Shown here: in pieces, positions 8,312 to 18,476 of the stretch
Position numbering within the stretch: the first letter of the stretch is position 1
How the letters are laid out: every line of letters begins with the position of its first letter
DNA from: UBA5951 sp009936885
GTDB taxonomy: Bacteria; Pseudomonadota; Alphaproteobacteria; Puniceispirillales; Puniceispirillaceae
Length of the DNA stretch: 64,000 nt
Reading direction: 5' to 3'
Assembly: GCA_937996625.1 (NCBI GenBank)
Contig: CALKVA010000020.1
Location: 62,001-126,000 of the forward strand
Notes under the pieces: model-generated
The model's database searches: none
What the model was told of the DNA's origin: nothing
What the model saw: the letters and a program-made list of their open reading frames with translations, nothing else
Translations under genes and position numbers: made by a program

Positions 8312-9697
8312 ATGTCGCTTTCTCGACTAGGTAATCGGGGTCGCCCAAGTGATTTTACGTGGCCTGGATTTGTGGATGCGCTTGCCAGTTTACTGATGGT
8401 CTTTGTATTTGTATTGATGGTCTTTGTGATTATTCAGGCTAATCTTTCTTTTCGCATCTCTGGACAGGATAGCCGAATAACCGCCCTTCAAAATGAATTG
8501 CTAGAACTTGGCTCGCTTCTCAATATGGAACGCGAAACAAATTTACAATTATCTTCTGAGCTATCAAATGCACAGCTTAAAGTAACAAGCTTAGAGGGGG
8601 ATAATGAAAAATTATTATCTCAACTAGCATCCTTGCAGATAGAATTATCTGACAAAGAAGATGAAATAATCGCACAACAGGCAGATATTAGTTCCCTAAG
8701 CTCCCAAATATTTGAGCTGGAAGATAATCTTGCGAGCGCGCGTTCTCTTGCTGATGAGAGATCTGACGAAATTGAGGCGTTAATTCTTCGCCTGACAGCT
8801 AGTGCAGAGGCGTTTGCAGAGCAATCAGATGCATTTAACAATCAGGCAATCGAACTTCAACAGAGTATAACGCTTGCCAAGGAGCGCGAAGAGCGTATCT
8901 CAATATTGAATTCAAAGATTGAAAATTTGAATGCTAAGAACACGATTACTGAAGAAGAATTAAATGAGAAGCAACGATTACTACTCATCGCAGAACAGGC
9001 ATTGCTTAAAAAGGGTGAGGAATTGAAATCTGCCAATAATGCTAGTAATGAGGCCAAAGCAGAAATAGATAAATTATTGGCAAGCACAACAGCGCTCCGC
9101 CTTGAAATCCAGAAATTAAATAATCTTCTGGCTGACAAAGAGCGGCAAACAATAAATGATAAGATTGCGATAGCCGATTTGGGCAAAAAATTAAATTCTG
9201 CCTTGGCAACGCGGGTTCAAGATTTACAAAAATTCAGGTCTGAATTTTTTGGCCAGCTTCGAGAAGTTTTAAAAAACAGATCAGAGGTACGCGTCGTTGG
9301 TGACCGATTTATATTTCAATCAGAAGTTCTATTTGCAACTGGACAGGCTGATATTAGCGATGCTGGAAAAGAGCAACTTGCTGAAATCGCTTCTGCATTG
9401 CGTGAAATAGAAGAGGTGATACCAAAAGACATACCATGGGTGCTTCAAATTGAAGGACATACAGATAGCGACCCAATCGCTGATAATCCCTTTTTTAAGG
9501 ATAACTGGGATCTATCAACCGAACGAGCGCTTTCTGTTGTACGATTTTTAAGGTCTGAAGGCATCCCTGCTAATCGACTTGCTGCGGCAGGTTATGGTGA
9601 ATTTCAACCTATTGATACTCAGAATTCTGAAGCTGCAAAACAACGCAATAGACGCATCGAGTTAAAACTGACTCAGAGAATTTCTCCAAATACTTAA
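8312..9697 (+). CDS. MotB-like protein: one TM, long coiled coil, OmpA domain
   Basis: This 461-residue protein starts with a short cytoplasmic tail and one membrane helix, FVDALASLLMVFVFVLMVF. Asp22 sits where MotB and TolR keep their proton-carrying aspartate. Residues about 48-300 form a long heptad-rich coiled coil with many Leu, Glu and Ser. Residues about 325-455 are an OmpA-type peptidoglycan-binding domain with IEGHTDSDPI, NWDLSTERALSVV and QRNRRIELKL. It therefore looks like a stator B-subunit anchored to peptidoglycan at a distance set by the coiled coil. It is 3 bases downstream of the A subunit and is translated from ATG at 8312. Flagellar MotB is about 300-350 residues and lacks such a coil. 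Confidence 0.88.
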   Translation: MSLSRLGNRGRPSDFTWPGFVDALASLLMVFVFVLMVFVIIQANLSFRISGQDSRITALQNELLELGSLLNMERETNLQLSSELSNAQLKVTSLEGDNEKLLSQLASLQIELSDKEDEIIAQQADISSLSSQIFELEDNLASARSLADERSDEIEALILRLTASAEAFAEQSDAFNNQAIELQQSITLAKEREERISILNSKIENLNAKNTITEEELNEKQRLLLIAEQALLKKGEELKSANNASNEAKAEIDKLLASTTALRLEIQKLNNLLADKERQTINDKIAIADLGKKLNSALATRVQDLQKFRSEFFGQLREVLKNRSEVRVVGDRFIFQSEVLFATGQADISDAGKEQLAEIASALREIEEVIPKDIPWVLQIEGHTDSDPIADNPFFKDNWDLSTERALSVVRFLRSEGIPANRLAAAGYGEFQPIDTQNSEAAKQRNRRIELKLTQRISPNT

Positions 9698-9750
9698 TGC
9701 CCCAATAGTTATGACACATTTATTTGGATTGAGAATAATATGTGGTCAAA

Positions 9751-10749
9751 ATGAAGCAAAAAAAAATGAAGCAAAAAAAGATCTTTACTAGCTCATTTCA
9801 GCATGGCTATGAATTTGCCCTATTCTGCACAAGCTGTAATTATTGTTTTTTTCTACGTATTTTCTATCCATCAAATCCGTTACAAGCAGCTTAAATCCAG
9901 TGGCATAACTTAAAAAATTCGCTTATCCCAATCAGCGTTTTTAAACAGACAGAGGATAGACTGTTATATCAAGAATCTATAAGCTTATCTCTTAGTAATC
10001 TGCTATCTATTAGAGAATTACAAAGCCAAGGAGCTTTATCTAACTCGGTAGATTTCGTCAGCAATTTACAAGCAGATACCTGCATTCTGGCAGACGATAC
10101 AGATGATATATTAACCGAAGATTTTAGCGCCCTGATTACTGGGAATAATATTCTGGCGCGTGTTATATCTGTCCAAGACCAAGCAAACCCAGAAATGACA
10201 AATGGTGATACGACAAATAGCCAGAAATATTATGTTTCTTCAGAGAACCAAACCTAGATCAACCCTAAAAAAGGCTATGCTCTTTCTGCAAGCAGCCTGG
10301 AAAAAGAAGGGACAATATTCACATTTATCCAACGCCAAAATTATGTTGCATTCGACTATGTGGGTTCTCAGACAATGAGCTGGGATATAGAACTTAGTTT
10401 AATGTGTAAATGTGGCTTCTCCACACTTCAACCCTTTGATAGAAGGGGAGCGTTTGAATTTAATTTCAAAACTGGAACAGCAGATCTTACAGGTTTTTTT
10501 CCAATGATGCGGATGCAACAGATGGATTGACGATGCAAAGTACTTTAAAATCCCCTACTATTAAATACTGGATTACTAAGCGAGAGGGCACAGGCAACTA
10601 TCGTAACAAACCACTCTTCCAAACAAACCATTGATGGTACGTTAGATATGTTGGTTTCTGGACCATCCGCAAATGAAACTACAGGCCAATTTATAGCAAG
10701 CACCAATAAGCTTAATGATTTCCTAGTAGTTCAGTTTATTGGAAAATAA
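9751..10749 (+). pseudogene. Decayed gene for a probable exported protein
   Basis: The 1060 bases between the stator pair and the ABC transporter hold no intact gene but a clearly recognisable broken one. From ATG at 9751 one frame reads as protein apart from a TAA near 9894, a TAG at 10255-10257 and a TGA at 10528-10530. Near a run of seven T at about 10494 the reading moves to other frames, which continue to TAA at 10747. A signal-peptide-like stretch ending YSAQA appears in a shifted frame near 9804-9840. The remnants include FEFNFKTGTADLTG and end DFLVVQFIGK, resembling beta-strand-rich outer-membrane or surface proteins; the family is not certain. The broken frame ends 8 bases from the convergent ABC transporter gene. 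Confidence 0.7.
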
Positions 10750-10757
10750 GCTTTTAT

Positions 10758-12572
10758 TCACCCATCTGATAATAGTTGATGCTTGGCTAATTGGTAATAT
10801 AAGTCTGACTGAGCAAGCAAATGCTCGTGACTTCCTTCTGCTATAATCCTTCCCCTATCCATCACGAAAATGCGGTCAGCGTCTATAACCGTTGAAAGCC
10901 GGTGCGCAATCACAATGCTGGTTTTATCAAGGCAAAGTTTGCGAATAGCTTTTTGAACAAGTGCTTCACTTTTGCTATCTAGGGCGCTTGTGGCCTCATC
11001 TAGCAACATTATCGACGGCTTACGCAATATTGAGCGAGCAATTGCAATTCGCTGTCTTTGTCCCCCTGAAAGACGCACGCCCTTCTCGCCAACCATCGTA
11101 TCATAGCCTTCAGGCAATTCACTTATGAATTGATGGGCTTCTGCCTGAATGGCCGCGTGTTGAATTGCTGTGAAATCAGCATTCGGACTCCCAAAAGAAA
11201 TATTCTCCTTAATGGTTTGTGAGAATAAAGCGACATCTTGCGGCACGAGCCCAAGCTGGCTTCGAAGGGTATAATTCGTAATCTGGTTTATAGGCATATT
11301 ACCGATTCGAATCTGCCCTTCAATTGGCATATAAAATCGTAGCAGAAGATGCAGAATTGTAGATTTTCCAGCTCCACTAGGGCCAACTAAAGCAACATGT
11401 TCTCCTGTCCTTATCGAAAAGTTTATATTTTCCAATACTGGCCAATCGGGCCGGGACTCATAATTAAAACTCACATTATCAAATATGATGTCCGATATAA
11501 TATCTGATATCATATCTGGGGGAGGCGTTGTAGAAGATTGTATTTTTGGTTTTGGTGGGACAAACTCTGGATGAATATTGAATATATCTGTTATTCGCTC
11601 TAGCGCGCCTAATGCCCGTTGTATTTCTCCACCAAGTTCAGATAAGGCGCCGACAGATACTGCAACTAGAAATGCATAAAACACAAATGAAGTCAGCTCT
11701 CCTGCTGTTATTGCTCCTTGTTGCAAATCTTTCCCCCCAATCCACAACAAACATCCAATGCCAGCGATTACCAAGAAGATCACCAAACCACTTAGTAAAC
11801 CTCTTAACCTTGCTCTAGTCTTGGCAGCGAAAACAGCTTCATCTGTAAGATTCTTAAACTTACTTTCAATAAATAATTCTTGCGAAAACGCATGAACAGA
11901 GCGAATTCCAGAGACTGTTTCCTCTGCCAATACCGCTAAATCTGCAACTTTTTCCTGTGCTGTTTTTGACGCTTGTCGCAGATTGCGTGCCAGCAATACC
12001 AACGGAAATACTATCAAAGGTACTAGCACCGCTAAAACAAAGGACATTTTCGGGCTAGATATTATGACGAGAACAAGTCCGCCAACCAATAAGATTATAT
12101 TTCGAACAGCCATAGACAAGCTAGAGCCAAGGACTGTCTGTATTATGGATGTATCTGTTGTAAGCCTGCTTAGGATGTCACCTGGTCTGGCACTTTCGAA
12201 CCAGTTGCTTGATAGGGATAAAATATGGCGGAATAAGGCTACTCTGACATCCCCTATTACTCGCTCTCCAAGCTGATTAATCAAACTAGCTCTAAAATAG
12301 CTGCCTATCGCTAAGACGATTGCTATTGCCAGAGTTACTATAATTGTTGTGCTTAAAAAAGCTGGATTATCCCCTGACAGGCCTTCATCCACTATAAATG
12401 CAAGACCTCTTCCAAGAGATAACATAGCAATCGATATCATTAGTAAGGCACCACAAGCAGCTGCTAGTTGCCATCTATATGGATAAATATACGGTGCCAA
12501 TATTCTAAGAGCGGATATCGGTTTGCGAGCTGATTTTTTGTTAATTTCTGTTTCTGAGGCGGTTTTTGTCAT
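10758..12572 (-). CDS. ABC exporter, fused permease/ATPase (MsbA-like)
   Basis: The 604-residue half-transporter has an N-terminal six-helix exporter domain (about residues 25-320) and a C-terminal ATPase. The ATPase contains Walker A GPSGAGKST, the Q-loop LGLVPQDVALF, the signature LSGGQRQRIAIARS, Walker B IMLLDEATSALD and the H-loop IVIAHRLSTV. It belongs to the MsbA/MDR-like type-IV exporters, which act as dimers to flip lipids or expel hydrophobic compounds; the substrate is unknown. It is transcribed away from rpmE across 118 bases and ends next to the decayed gene. It looks like a monocistronic gene. Confidence 0.93.
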   Translation of the reverse strand: MTKTASETEINKKSARKPISALRILAPYIYPYRWQLAAACGALLMISIAMLSLGRGLAFIVDEGLSGDNPAFLSTTIIVTLAIAIVLAIGSYFRASLINQLGERVIGDVRVALFRHILSLSSNWFESARPGDILSRLTTDTSIIQTVLGSSLSMAVRNIILLVGGLVLVIISSPKMSFVLAVLVPLIVFPLVLLARNLRQASKTAQEKVADLAVLAEETVSGIRSVHAFSQELFIESKFKNLTDEAVFAAKTRARLRGLLSGLVIFLVIAGIGCLLWIGGKDLQQGAITAGELTSFVFYAFLVAVSVGALSELGGEIQRALGALERITDIFNIHPEFVPPKPKIQSSTTPPPDMISDIISDIIFDNVSFNYESRPDWPVLENINFSIRTGEHVALVGPSGAGKSTILHLLLRFYMPIEGQIRIGNMPINQITNYTLRSQLGLVPQDVALFSQTIKENISFGSPNADFTAIQHAAIQAEAHQFISELPEGYDTMVGEKGVRLSGGQRQRIAIARSILRKPSIMLLDEATSALDSKSEALVQKAIRKLCLDKTSIVIAHRLSTVIDADRIFVMDRGRIIAEGSHEHLLAQSDLYYQLAKHQLLSDG

Positions 12573-12690
12573 CTTTTATCCAAAGGAGACTTGCATCCTA
12601 GCTTGAAGAGAGGTAATACACTCCGAGATTAATAAAAATTTTGCCGGCATAATTGCGCATCGTATTGTTTTTAGCAAGTGGAGCTGATAA

Positions 12691-12915
12691 ATGAAGAAAG
12701 ATATTCACCCAGACTATCATGAAATCAAGATAGTTATGACAGACGGAAGCGAGCGCAGTGTGCGCTCTACCTGGGGGAGCGAAGGCGAAATAATGAAGCT
12801 TTCTGTGGACCCACTAAACCATCCAGCATGGACAGGACAACAGCGCGTTCTTGGCAGTGAAGGCCAGGTTGCACGCTTTAACAAACGTTTCTCTGGCTTG
12901 GGCGTAAAAAATTAA
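12691..12915 (+). CDS. rpmE: 50S ribosomal protein L31
   Basis: The 74-residue product begins [19 protein letters not shown] and ends with the L31 tail [10 protein letters not shown]. Length and order match alphaproteobacterial L31. It contains no cysteine, so it is the zinc-independent (C-minus) form. It is a single gene, divergent from the ABC exporter, with its own intrinsic terminator 33 bases after the stop. Confidence 0.95.
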   Translation: MKKDIHPDYHEIKIVMTDGSERSVRSTWGSEGEIMKLSVDPLNHPAWTGQQRVLGSEGQVARFNKRFSGLGVKN

Positions 12916-12948
12916 ACATAGCCGAACCTACTTCAGATAATTTATTGA

Positions 12949-12975
12949 AACCAGCATTTTGTGCTGGTTTTTTTT
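12949..12975 (+). terminator. Intrinsic terminator of rpmE
   Basis: The hairpin AACCAGCA...TGCTGGTT is followed by a run of seven or eight T residues. It is placed just after the L31 stop and is a textbook Rho-independent terminator. Confidence 0.85.
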
Positions 12976-13062
12976 ACGCCTTACCTCTTGAACTCAGAAT
13001 TCATGCTTCTTAAATACGGTCCAGGAGGTAATGACTGACCTGTATTTACTTCTGCTAAACGG

Positions 13063-13090
13063 CTTGCCTTTTACGGGAGCCACCCATTTA
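13063..13090 (+). promoter_or_regulatory. Sigma-32 (RpoH)-like heat-shock promoter
   Basis: CTTGCCT (13063-13069) and CCCATTTA (13083-13090) are separated by 13 bases. This closely follows the known heat-shock consensus of CTTGAA, 13-17 bases, CCCCATnT. It would start transcription just upstream of the ribosome site of the Hsp20 gene, a known class of RpoH target. No experimental support is visible. Confidence 0.55.
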
Positions 13091-13116
13091 TCTTGCTATT
13101 TATTAGGAGAAAAAAC

Positions 13117-13575
13117 ATGACACGTATAGACTTAAGCCCCTTTTATCGCAGTGCCATTGGCTTTGACCGCATGGCCAACCTTGTTGATAATCTATTTCAA
13201 TCTCCAGAGACAGGTAACACTAATTTTCCGCCTTATAATATTGAAAAAATTGGAGAAACCGATTACCGGATTACCATGGCCGTTGCTGGATTTTCTGAAG
13301 AAGATTTGGATGTCACCATCCATGAGGGTACTTTGATTATCACCGGACACGCAAATCAAGAAACACTTGAGGAAGACAAGACATTCTTATATCGAGGAAT
13401 CGCAGGAAGACAATTTGAGCGTCGTTTTCAGCTTGCTGATTTTATAGAAATTAAAAGCGCAAGCTTAAAGAACGGTTTGCTTCACATTGATTTAAAGCGC
13501 GAAGTCCCAGAAAAACTGAAACCACGCAAAATTAATATTGGTAATCATCAAACGCTTGAAGAAAACATCCACTAA
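13117..13575 (+). CDS. Hsp20-family small heat-shock protein
   Basis: This 152-residue IbpA-like chaperone binds unfolding proteins and holds them for refolding. The N-terminus, MTRIDLSPFYRSAIGFDRM, is the IbpA type. The alpha-crystallin domain covers about residues 35-130, with YRITMAVAGFSEEDLDV and IAGRQFERRFQLAD. The start was set at 13117 because AGGAGA lies 6 bases before it; the frame is open eight codons further upstream. A heat-shock-type promoter sits at 13063-13090. The gene ends at a hairpin shared with the convergent ppdK. Confidence 0.93.
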   Translation: MTRIDLSPFYRSAIGFDRMANLVDNLFQSPETGNTNFPPYNIEKIGETDYRITMAVAGFSEEDLDVTIHEGTLIITGHANQETLEEDKTFLYRGIAGRQFERRFQLADFIEIKSASLKNGLLHIDLKREVPEKLKPRKINIGNHQTLEENIH

Positions 13576-13596
13576 AACGCCGCTATGAAAAATCTC

Positions 13597-13625
13597 TTAG
13601 GGACGGATATTTATACCGTCCTTAA
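13597..13625. terminator. Hairpin terminator between hsp20 and ppdK
   Basis: A 10-bp stem, TTAGGGACGG/CCGTCCTTAA (one G-T pair) with a 9-base loop, lies between the two convergent genes. On the minus strand it is followed within a few bases by a T run (13592-13587), so it best serves ppdK. It may also slow transcripts from the plus strand. Confidence 0.7.
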
Positions 13626-13658
13626 GTAAATGCTAGCGCCTTGTCGAATTTTTACTGA

Positions 13659-16319
13659 TTAGGTCTTTGATTTTATGGTAGCTTGTGCTGCTGCTAGTCT
13701 TGCGATAGGTACCCTAAACGGCGAGCATGAGACGTAATCTAGCCCAATAGTCTCGCAGAAGGTAATAGAATTTGGATCGCCGCCATGCTCGCCACATATG
13801 CCGAGTTTTATGCCTTCTCGAACACTTCTTCCCTTTTGCACTGCCATTTCAACGAGTATGCCAACACCGTCAACATCAATAGATACAAACGGATCCACAG
13901 GGTATATATCTGCCTCTGAATAATCACCTAGAAAACTGCCCGCATCATCTCTGCTGATACCCAAAGTCGTCTGCGTTAAATCGTTGGTTCCAAAACTGAA
14001 AAATTCTGCTGGGCCTGCCAGCTCATCTGCTTTAAGGGCAGCACGCGGTAATTCAATCATAGTACCAACCAAATAGTCAATTTTCTGACCACTATCTCGC
14101 ATGACTTGTTGGGCTACGCGGTCAATAATTTCTTTACAGATTTCAATTTCCTTTGCTGTTGCAGCAAGAGGAACCATAATCTCCGGAATCGGGGGTACAG
14201 AATTTCTAGAAACCTCTACAGCGGCTTCAATAATAGCCCTTGCCTGCATCTCGCATATTTCTGGATAGGTAATAGCAAGACGACAGCCACGATGCCCTAA
14301 CATTGGATTTGATTCAGAAAGGCGCAATGCTCGTGCTCTTGCAATCTCAATATCAACACCAGCCGCACTTGCTACATCTGCTAATTCTGCATCCGTATGA
14401 GGCAAAAATTCGTGCAATGGGGGATCAAGAAGGCGGATCGTTACTGGTAATCCAGACATAATCTCAAATAAAGCTACAAAATCGCTTCTTTGCATTGGCA
14501 ATAGCTTTGACAATGCAGCTGACCTTCCTTCTTTACTATCCGCTATAATCATTTCTCGCATCGAGACAATGCGGTCGGCATCGAAAAACATATGTTCTGT
14601 GCGACATAAACCAATCCCTTCTGCGCCAAATTCCCTTGCAACCCGGGAATCCTCAATGGTCTCCGCATTTGTTCGCACAATCATTCTGCGTTCAGCATCC
14701 GCCCATTCCATTAACGTTGCAAAGGCATCTGATAATTGTGGTTTTATGGTCGCAACCTGTCCTTTATAGACCTGTCCAGTAATCCCATCAATGGTGATAA
14801 TATCCCCTTTTGCAAGCTCCTCTCTGCCCATAAATATGCGCCCAGCCTCTGTGTCAATCCGTAACTCTCCAGCACCTGAAACACATGGTCTGCCCATTCC
14901 GCGTGCGACAACGGCTGCATGACTTGTCATCCCGCCTCTTGCGGTAAGGATCCCGGCTGCGGCATGCATGCCATGAATGTCTTCTGGGCTTGTTTCGACC
15001 CTTAATAAAATCACTCTGCGGCCTTGATTTGCGATTGCTTCTGCAGAATCCGCATCAAGGACAATTTCGCCTGATGCAGCCCCTGGGCTTGCTGGCAACC
15101 CTTTAAGCAATAGCTGCTTTGGTGCGTCTGGGTCTAAAGTGGGGTGAAGCAGTTGGTCTAACGTTTCAGGCTCTATTCGGCACACCGCCTCCTGTTTGGT
15201 GATAAGGCCTTCATTTGCCAAATCAACCGCGATACCAACGGCAGCATCGGCTGTGCGTTTACCAGACCTTGTTTGCAGCATATAAAGCGTGTTTTGCTGT
15301 ACCGTAAATTCAAGGTCTTGCATGTCCTTATAATGTATTTCGAGCCTCTGGCGAACTTCATTTAGCTGTCCGTAAACATCTGGCATCTTCTCTTCCATCG
15401 ACTGGCCATTTCCGCCGCTTGATTCTTTCGTAAGCGGGAATGGTGTTCTAATTCCAGCAACCACGTCCTCGCCTTGGGCGTTAATCAGGTATTCCCCATA
15501 AAATTCTTTAGTTCCAGTAGAAGGGTTTCGCGTAAAGGCAACACCAGTTGCACAATCATCACCAAGATTTCCAAACACCATAGCTTGCACATTTACCGCT
15601 GTTCCCCAACCAACCGGAATTTGATTCAAACGGCGATAGGTGATAGCGCGCTGGTTCATCCAACTTTTAAAGACAGCCCCAATAGCACCCCATATCTGCT
15701 CATAAGCATCTTGCGGAAAAGAGGTGCCTGTATTGTCCTCAACCAATTTTTTAAAATCAACAACAAGCTGTTTTAAATCATCTGCTGAAAGCTCGGTATC
15801 TTCATCAACATCTGCTTTAGATTTTGCATCTTCCAGGATATCTTCAAATAAGTCGTGATCTACTTCAAGAACGACGTCACTAAACATCTGTATAAACCGG
15901 CGATAGCTATCATATGCAAATCGTGGGTCGCCGCTTGAATGCGCAAGACCCTCAACCACCTCATCATTAAGCCCAAGGTTTAAAACCGTATCCATCATAC
16001 CTGGCATTGATGCCCGAGCACCAGAACGGATAGATAGAAGCAAGGGTTTTGATGCATCCGCAAAATCAAGCTTTGTTTGTAATTCAATTTGTTTTAAAGC
16101 GGATAATACTTGGTTCCTTAGCTCATCTGGGTAGGTTTCCTCATTATCATAATAATAGGTACAAACCTCAGTTGTAATGGTAAAGCCAGGAGGCACAGGA
16201 AGACCTATAGATGCCATTTCAGCTAGGTTAGCGCCCTTGCCACCAAGAAGATTGCGCATGCTTGCATCCCCGTCACAGCCGTTGGCACCAAATGCATAAA
16301 CCCATTTATTTTCTGACAT
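13659..16319 (-). CDS. ppdK: Pyruvate, phosphate dikinase
   Basis: This 886-residue protein is full length for PPDK, which interconverts pyruvate + ATP + Pi and PEP + AMP + PPi. The N-terminal nucleotide-binding region starts WVYAFGANGCDG and has NLLGGKGANLAEMA. The phosphohistidine segment is GGMTSHAAVVARGMGRPCVS (around residue 455). The C-terminal barrel has GLCRTEHMFF, FGTNDLTQTTLG and the cysteine segment GICGEHGGDP. The gene lies 54 bases after glyS with a clear AGGAG ribosome site, so it forms a glyQ-glyS-ppdK run as in other alphaproteobacteria. It would let the cell make PEP from pyruvate, which suits a genome using the Entner-Doudoroff route. Confidence 0.97.
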   Translation of the reverse strand: MSENKWVYAFGANGCDGDASMRNLLGGKGANLAEMASIGLPVPPGFTITTEVCTYYYDNEETYPDELRNQVLSALKQIELQTKLDFADASKPLLLSIRSGARASMPGMMDTVLNLGLNDEVVEGLAHSSGDPRFAYDSYRRFIQMFSDVVLEVDHDLFEDILEDAKSKADVDEDTELSADDLKQLVVDFKKLVEDNTGTSFPQDAYEQIWGAIGAVFKSWMNQRAITYRRLNQIPVGWGTAVNVQAMVFGNLGDDCATGVAFTRNPSTGTKEFYGEYLINAQGEDVVAGIRTPFPLTKESSGGNGQSMEEKMPDVYGQLNEVRQRLEIHYKDMQDLEFTVQQNTLYMLQTRSGKRTADAAVGIAVDLANEGLITKQEAVCRIEPETLDQLLHPTLDPDAPKQLLLKGLPASPGAASGEIVLDADSAEAIANQGRRVILLRVETSPEDIHGMHAAAGILTARGGMTSHAAVVARGMGRPCVSGAGELRIDTEAGRIFMGREELAKGDIITIDGITGQVYKGQVATIKPQLSDAFATLMEWADAERRMIVRTNAETIEDSRVAREFGAEGIGLCRTEHMFFDADRIVSMREMIIADSKEGRSAALSKLLPMQRSDFVALFEIMSGLPVTIRLLDPPLHEFLPHTDAELADVASAAGVDIEIARARALRLSESNPMLGHRGCRLAITYPEICEMQARAIIEAAVEVSRNSVPPIPEIMVPLAATAKEIEICKEIIDRVAQQVMRDSGQKIDYLVGTMIELPRAALKADELAGPAEFFSFGTNDLTQTTLGISRDDAGSFLGDYSEADIYPVDPFVSIDVDGVGILVEMAVQKGRSVREGIKLGICGEHGGDPNSITFCETIGLDYVSCSPFRVPIARLAAAQATIKSKT

Positions 16320-16373
16320 CCTTAACTCCTAAATTCCTATTGCATTCGTAACTTGCCCAAAAAAATAGACAGA

Positions 16374-18476
16374 CTATTTTTCGATTTTTCCTAAATCAGC
16401 GATATTGTGGATTTTCGTACAGACAAGCGATAATAAATTTAATCTATTTTTGCGTATCTCAGGATCATCGTCATTTACAATAACTGTTTCAAAAAATTTT
16501 GTGATAGGCTCATATATTGCACTAAAGCTCTGGATGGTTCCATAAATTTCATTCTCTCCAACATCAGCTGGTAGCGACAAAGCCGCTTCATACAATTGTG
16601 TTTCAGCTGGGAGTTGGAATAAAGAGACATCAACTGAGGCAGTATCTATCACCTCTATTGAGGTTTGAGTTAAATTTGAGTTATTGTTATCCTTTTTTGC
16701 CTCTGCAGCAAGGATGTTTGATGCTCTTCTCCATCCCTCTAATAGCTCTTTGCCAGCAGGCGTATCCAGCATCTTGTCAATTGATTTTACTTTTTCAATT
16801 TGGATTTGAAGATTATGAATATCGGCATCAATAATTGCAGCTGATACAACATCATGAGAGATACCTTGATCTCTTAATCTGACTTTTAGTCTTTCTGTTA
16901 TAAATAATGCAAGATCATCCTCAAATGAATCGAAACCATATAAATGAGCAGCTTTACTTAAAACCTCATCTAACGGCAGGGAAATCGAACGCTCATCTAT
17001 CATTCTTAAAATACCAAGAGCCGCTCTGCGAAGCGCAAAAGGATCCTTAGACCCGGTTGGTTTAACATTTATCCCAAAAAATCCAACAAGTGTATCGATT
17101 TTATCAGCCATCGATACTGCAATTCCTTCTGCAGTTTCTGGCAGTTTATCATCGGCACCTTGAGGACAATAATGGTCACGTATCGCAACCACCTGCGGTG
17201 TTGCCACATCATATGCGGATGCATAATAACTCCCCATTACTCCTTGTAATTCGGGGAATTCAACAACCATGCCAGTAACCAAATCAGATTTAGATAAACC
17301 TGCTGCCTGAAATGCATCAGCCTTGTTACATTCTGGAATATAGCTGGCTATTAAGGCTACCAGCGCTTCCATTCGATCAACTTTTTGGCTTACTTGGCCA
17401 AGGCCTTTATAAAAGGTAATATCTCCAAGCTTTTTGCGATATTCTCTTAAATGTGTTGCTTTATCTGCATTCCAGAAAAACAACGCATCAGATAGACGTG
17501 CGCGTAAAACACGCTCATTTCCTTTAAGTATCAGCGCATCATTTTGCGTATCTGGCTTGCGGTCAGCAACAAGCAGGAAATAAGGCGCAATTTTGCCATT
17601 TTCATCTTCAAGTGCGAAATATTTTTGGTGCACTCTCATTGACGTAACAAGCACCTCATCTGGCAAAATCATAAATGTATCGTCAATTCTACCACATAAA
17701 ACATTCGGGGATTCAACCAGCCCGCAGACCTCTTCCAAAAGGGTATCGTCTCTGCGCAACTGCAGGCCTTTTTGCTCTGCTATCTTCAATGCATTTTTAA
17801 GAATAAAATTTTGGCGCTCTTGCAAATCAACCAGAACATTCAATTCGCGCATTTTATTCAAATAATGCTCAAATCCTGTAATTTGAAACGGCGTGTTGTG
17901 ATAAGCAGAATGACCATACCCAGAATTAGTGAATTCAATAGTCATTCCCCCACCTAAATCCAAACTGCCCGGCAACAACGCGCCATCAAGAACAACATTA
18001 ATGTAATGTAACGGGCGAACCCAGCTTAATCTAGACGTGCCCCAGCGCTGACTCTTAGGCCATGGAAATTCTGCTATTAAATTATATACAAGCTCTGGAA
18101 TAAGCGTTTCACTATGTCTTCCTTTTTCCAGAATCTCTGCAAAATAAAACGCGCCCTTATCGGTTTGTCTTGTTACAAGCTGTGATTCTAAAATACCAGC
18201 TGATTTGCAAAATCCATCTATTGCCTGCTGAGGAGAGCCTACTTTAGGCCCTCGTTTTTCAACCACCCTGTCATCTTGTTGTTTTATGACACCTGATAAG
18301 CTAACTGCCATATGCTTTGGCCCGATTGCCGATTTTATCTCTGTAGCTGAACCTGTATCTAGCAACCCGTGTTCCGATAATCTAGAGGACAGAAATTCAG
18401 CCATATGGCGTATTGCATTTTGTTGCATTCGTGCTGGAATTTCTTCACAGATCACTTCAATGAATAGCTCACTCAT
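16374..18476 (-). CDS. glyS: Glycyl-tRNA synthetase beta subunit
   Basis: This 700-residue protein is the beta chain of the tetrameric bacterial glycyl-tRNA synthetase. The N-terminus, [18 protein letters not shown], is the conserved start. Family segments such as [49 protein letters not shown] and [20 protein letters not shown] are all present. The start overlaps the glyQ stop by 4 bases (18473-18476), indicating translational coupling for equal subunit amounts. Confidence 0.97.
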   Translation of the reverse strand: MSELFIEVICEEIPARMQQNAIRHMAEFLSSRLSEHGLLDTGSATEIKSAIGPKHMAVSLSGVIKQQDDRVVEKRGPKVGSPQQAIDGFCKSAGILESQLVTRQTDKGAFYFAEILEKGRHSETLIPELVYNLIAEFPWPKSQRWGTSRLSWVRPLHYINVVLDGALLPGSLDLGGGMTIEFTNSGYGHSAYHNTPFQITGFEHYLNKMRELNVLVDLQERQNFILKNALKIAEQKGLQLRRDDTLLEEVCGLVESPNVLCGRIDDTFMILPDEVLVTSMRVHQKYFALEDENGKIAPYFLLVADRKPDTQNDALILKGNERVLRARLSDALFFWNADKATHLREYRKKLGDITFYKGLGQVSQKVDRMEALVALIASYIPECNKADAFQAAGLSKSDLVTGMVVEFPELQGVMGSYYASAYDVATPQVVAIRDHYCPQGADDKLPETAEGIAVSMADKIDTLVGFFGINVKPTGSKDPFALRRAALGILRMIDERSISLPLDEVLSKAAHLYGFDSFEDDLALFITERLKVRLRDQGISHDVVSAAIIDADIHNLQIQIEKVKSIDKMLDTPAGKELLEGWRRASNILAAEAKKDNNNSNLTQTSIEVIDTASVDVSLFQLPAETQLYEAALSLPADVGENEIYGTIQSFSAIYEPITKFFETVIVNDDDPEIRKNRLNLLSLVCTKIHNIADLGKIEK

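Noticed and set aside
7250..9697. Zorya anti-phage system, from the ZorA/ZorB-like pair
   Set aside because: No ZorC, ZorD helicase or ZorE nuclease is near; the neighbours are suhB and a pseudogene, and the pair fits a housekeeping alphaproteobacterial stator-like family.
13031..13120. 29-codon upstream frame whose TGA overlaps the Hsp20 ATG
   Set aside because: Its AGGAGG is only two bases from the ATG, too close for normal initiation, and the likely heat-shock promoter lies inside it, so most transcripts would lack its start.
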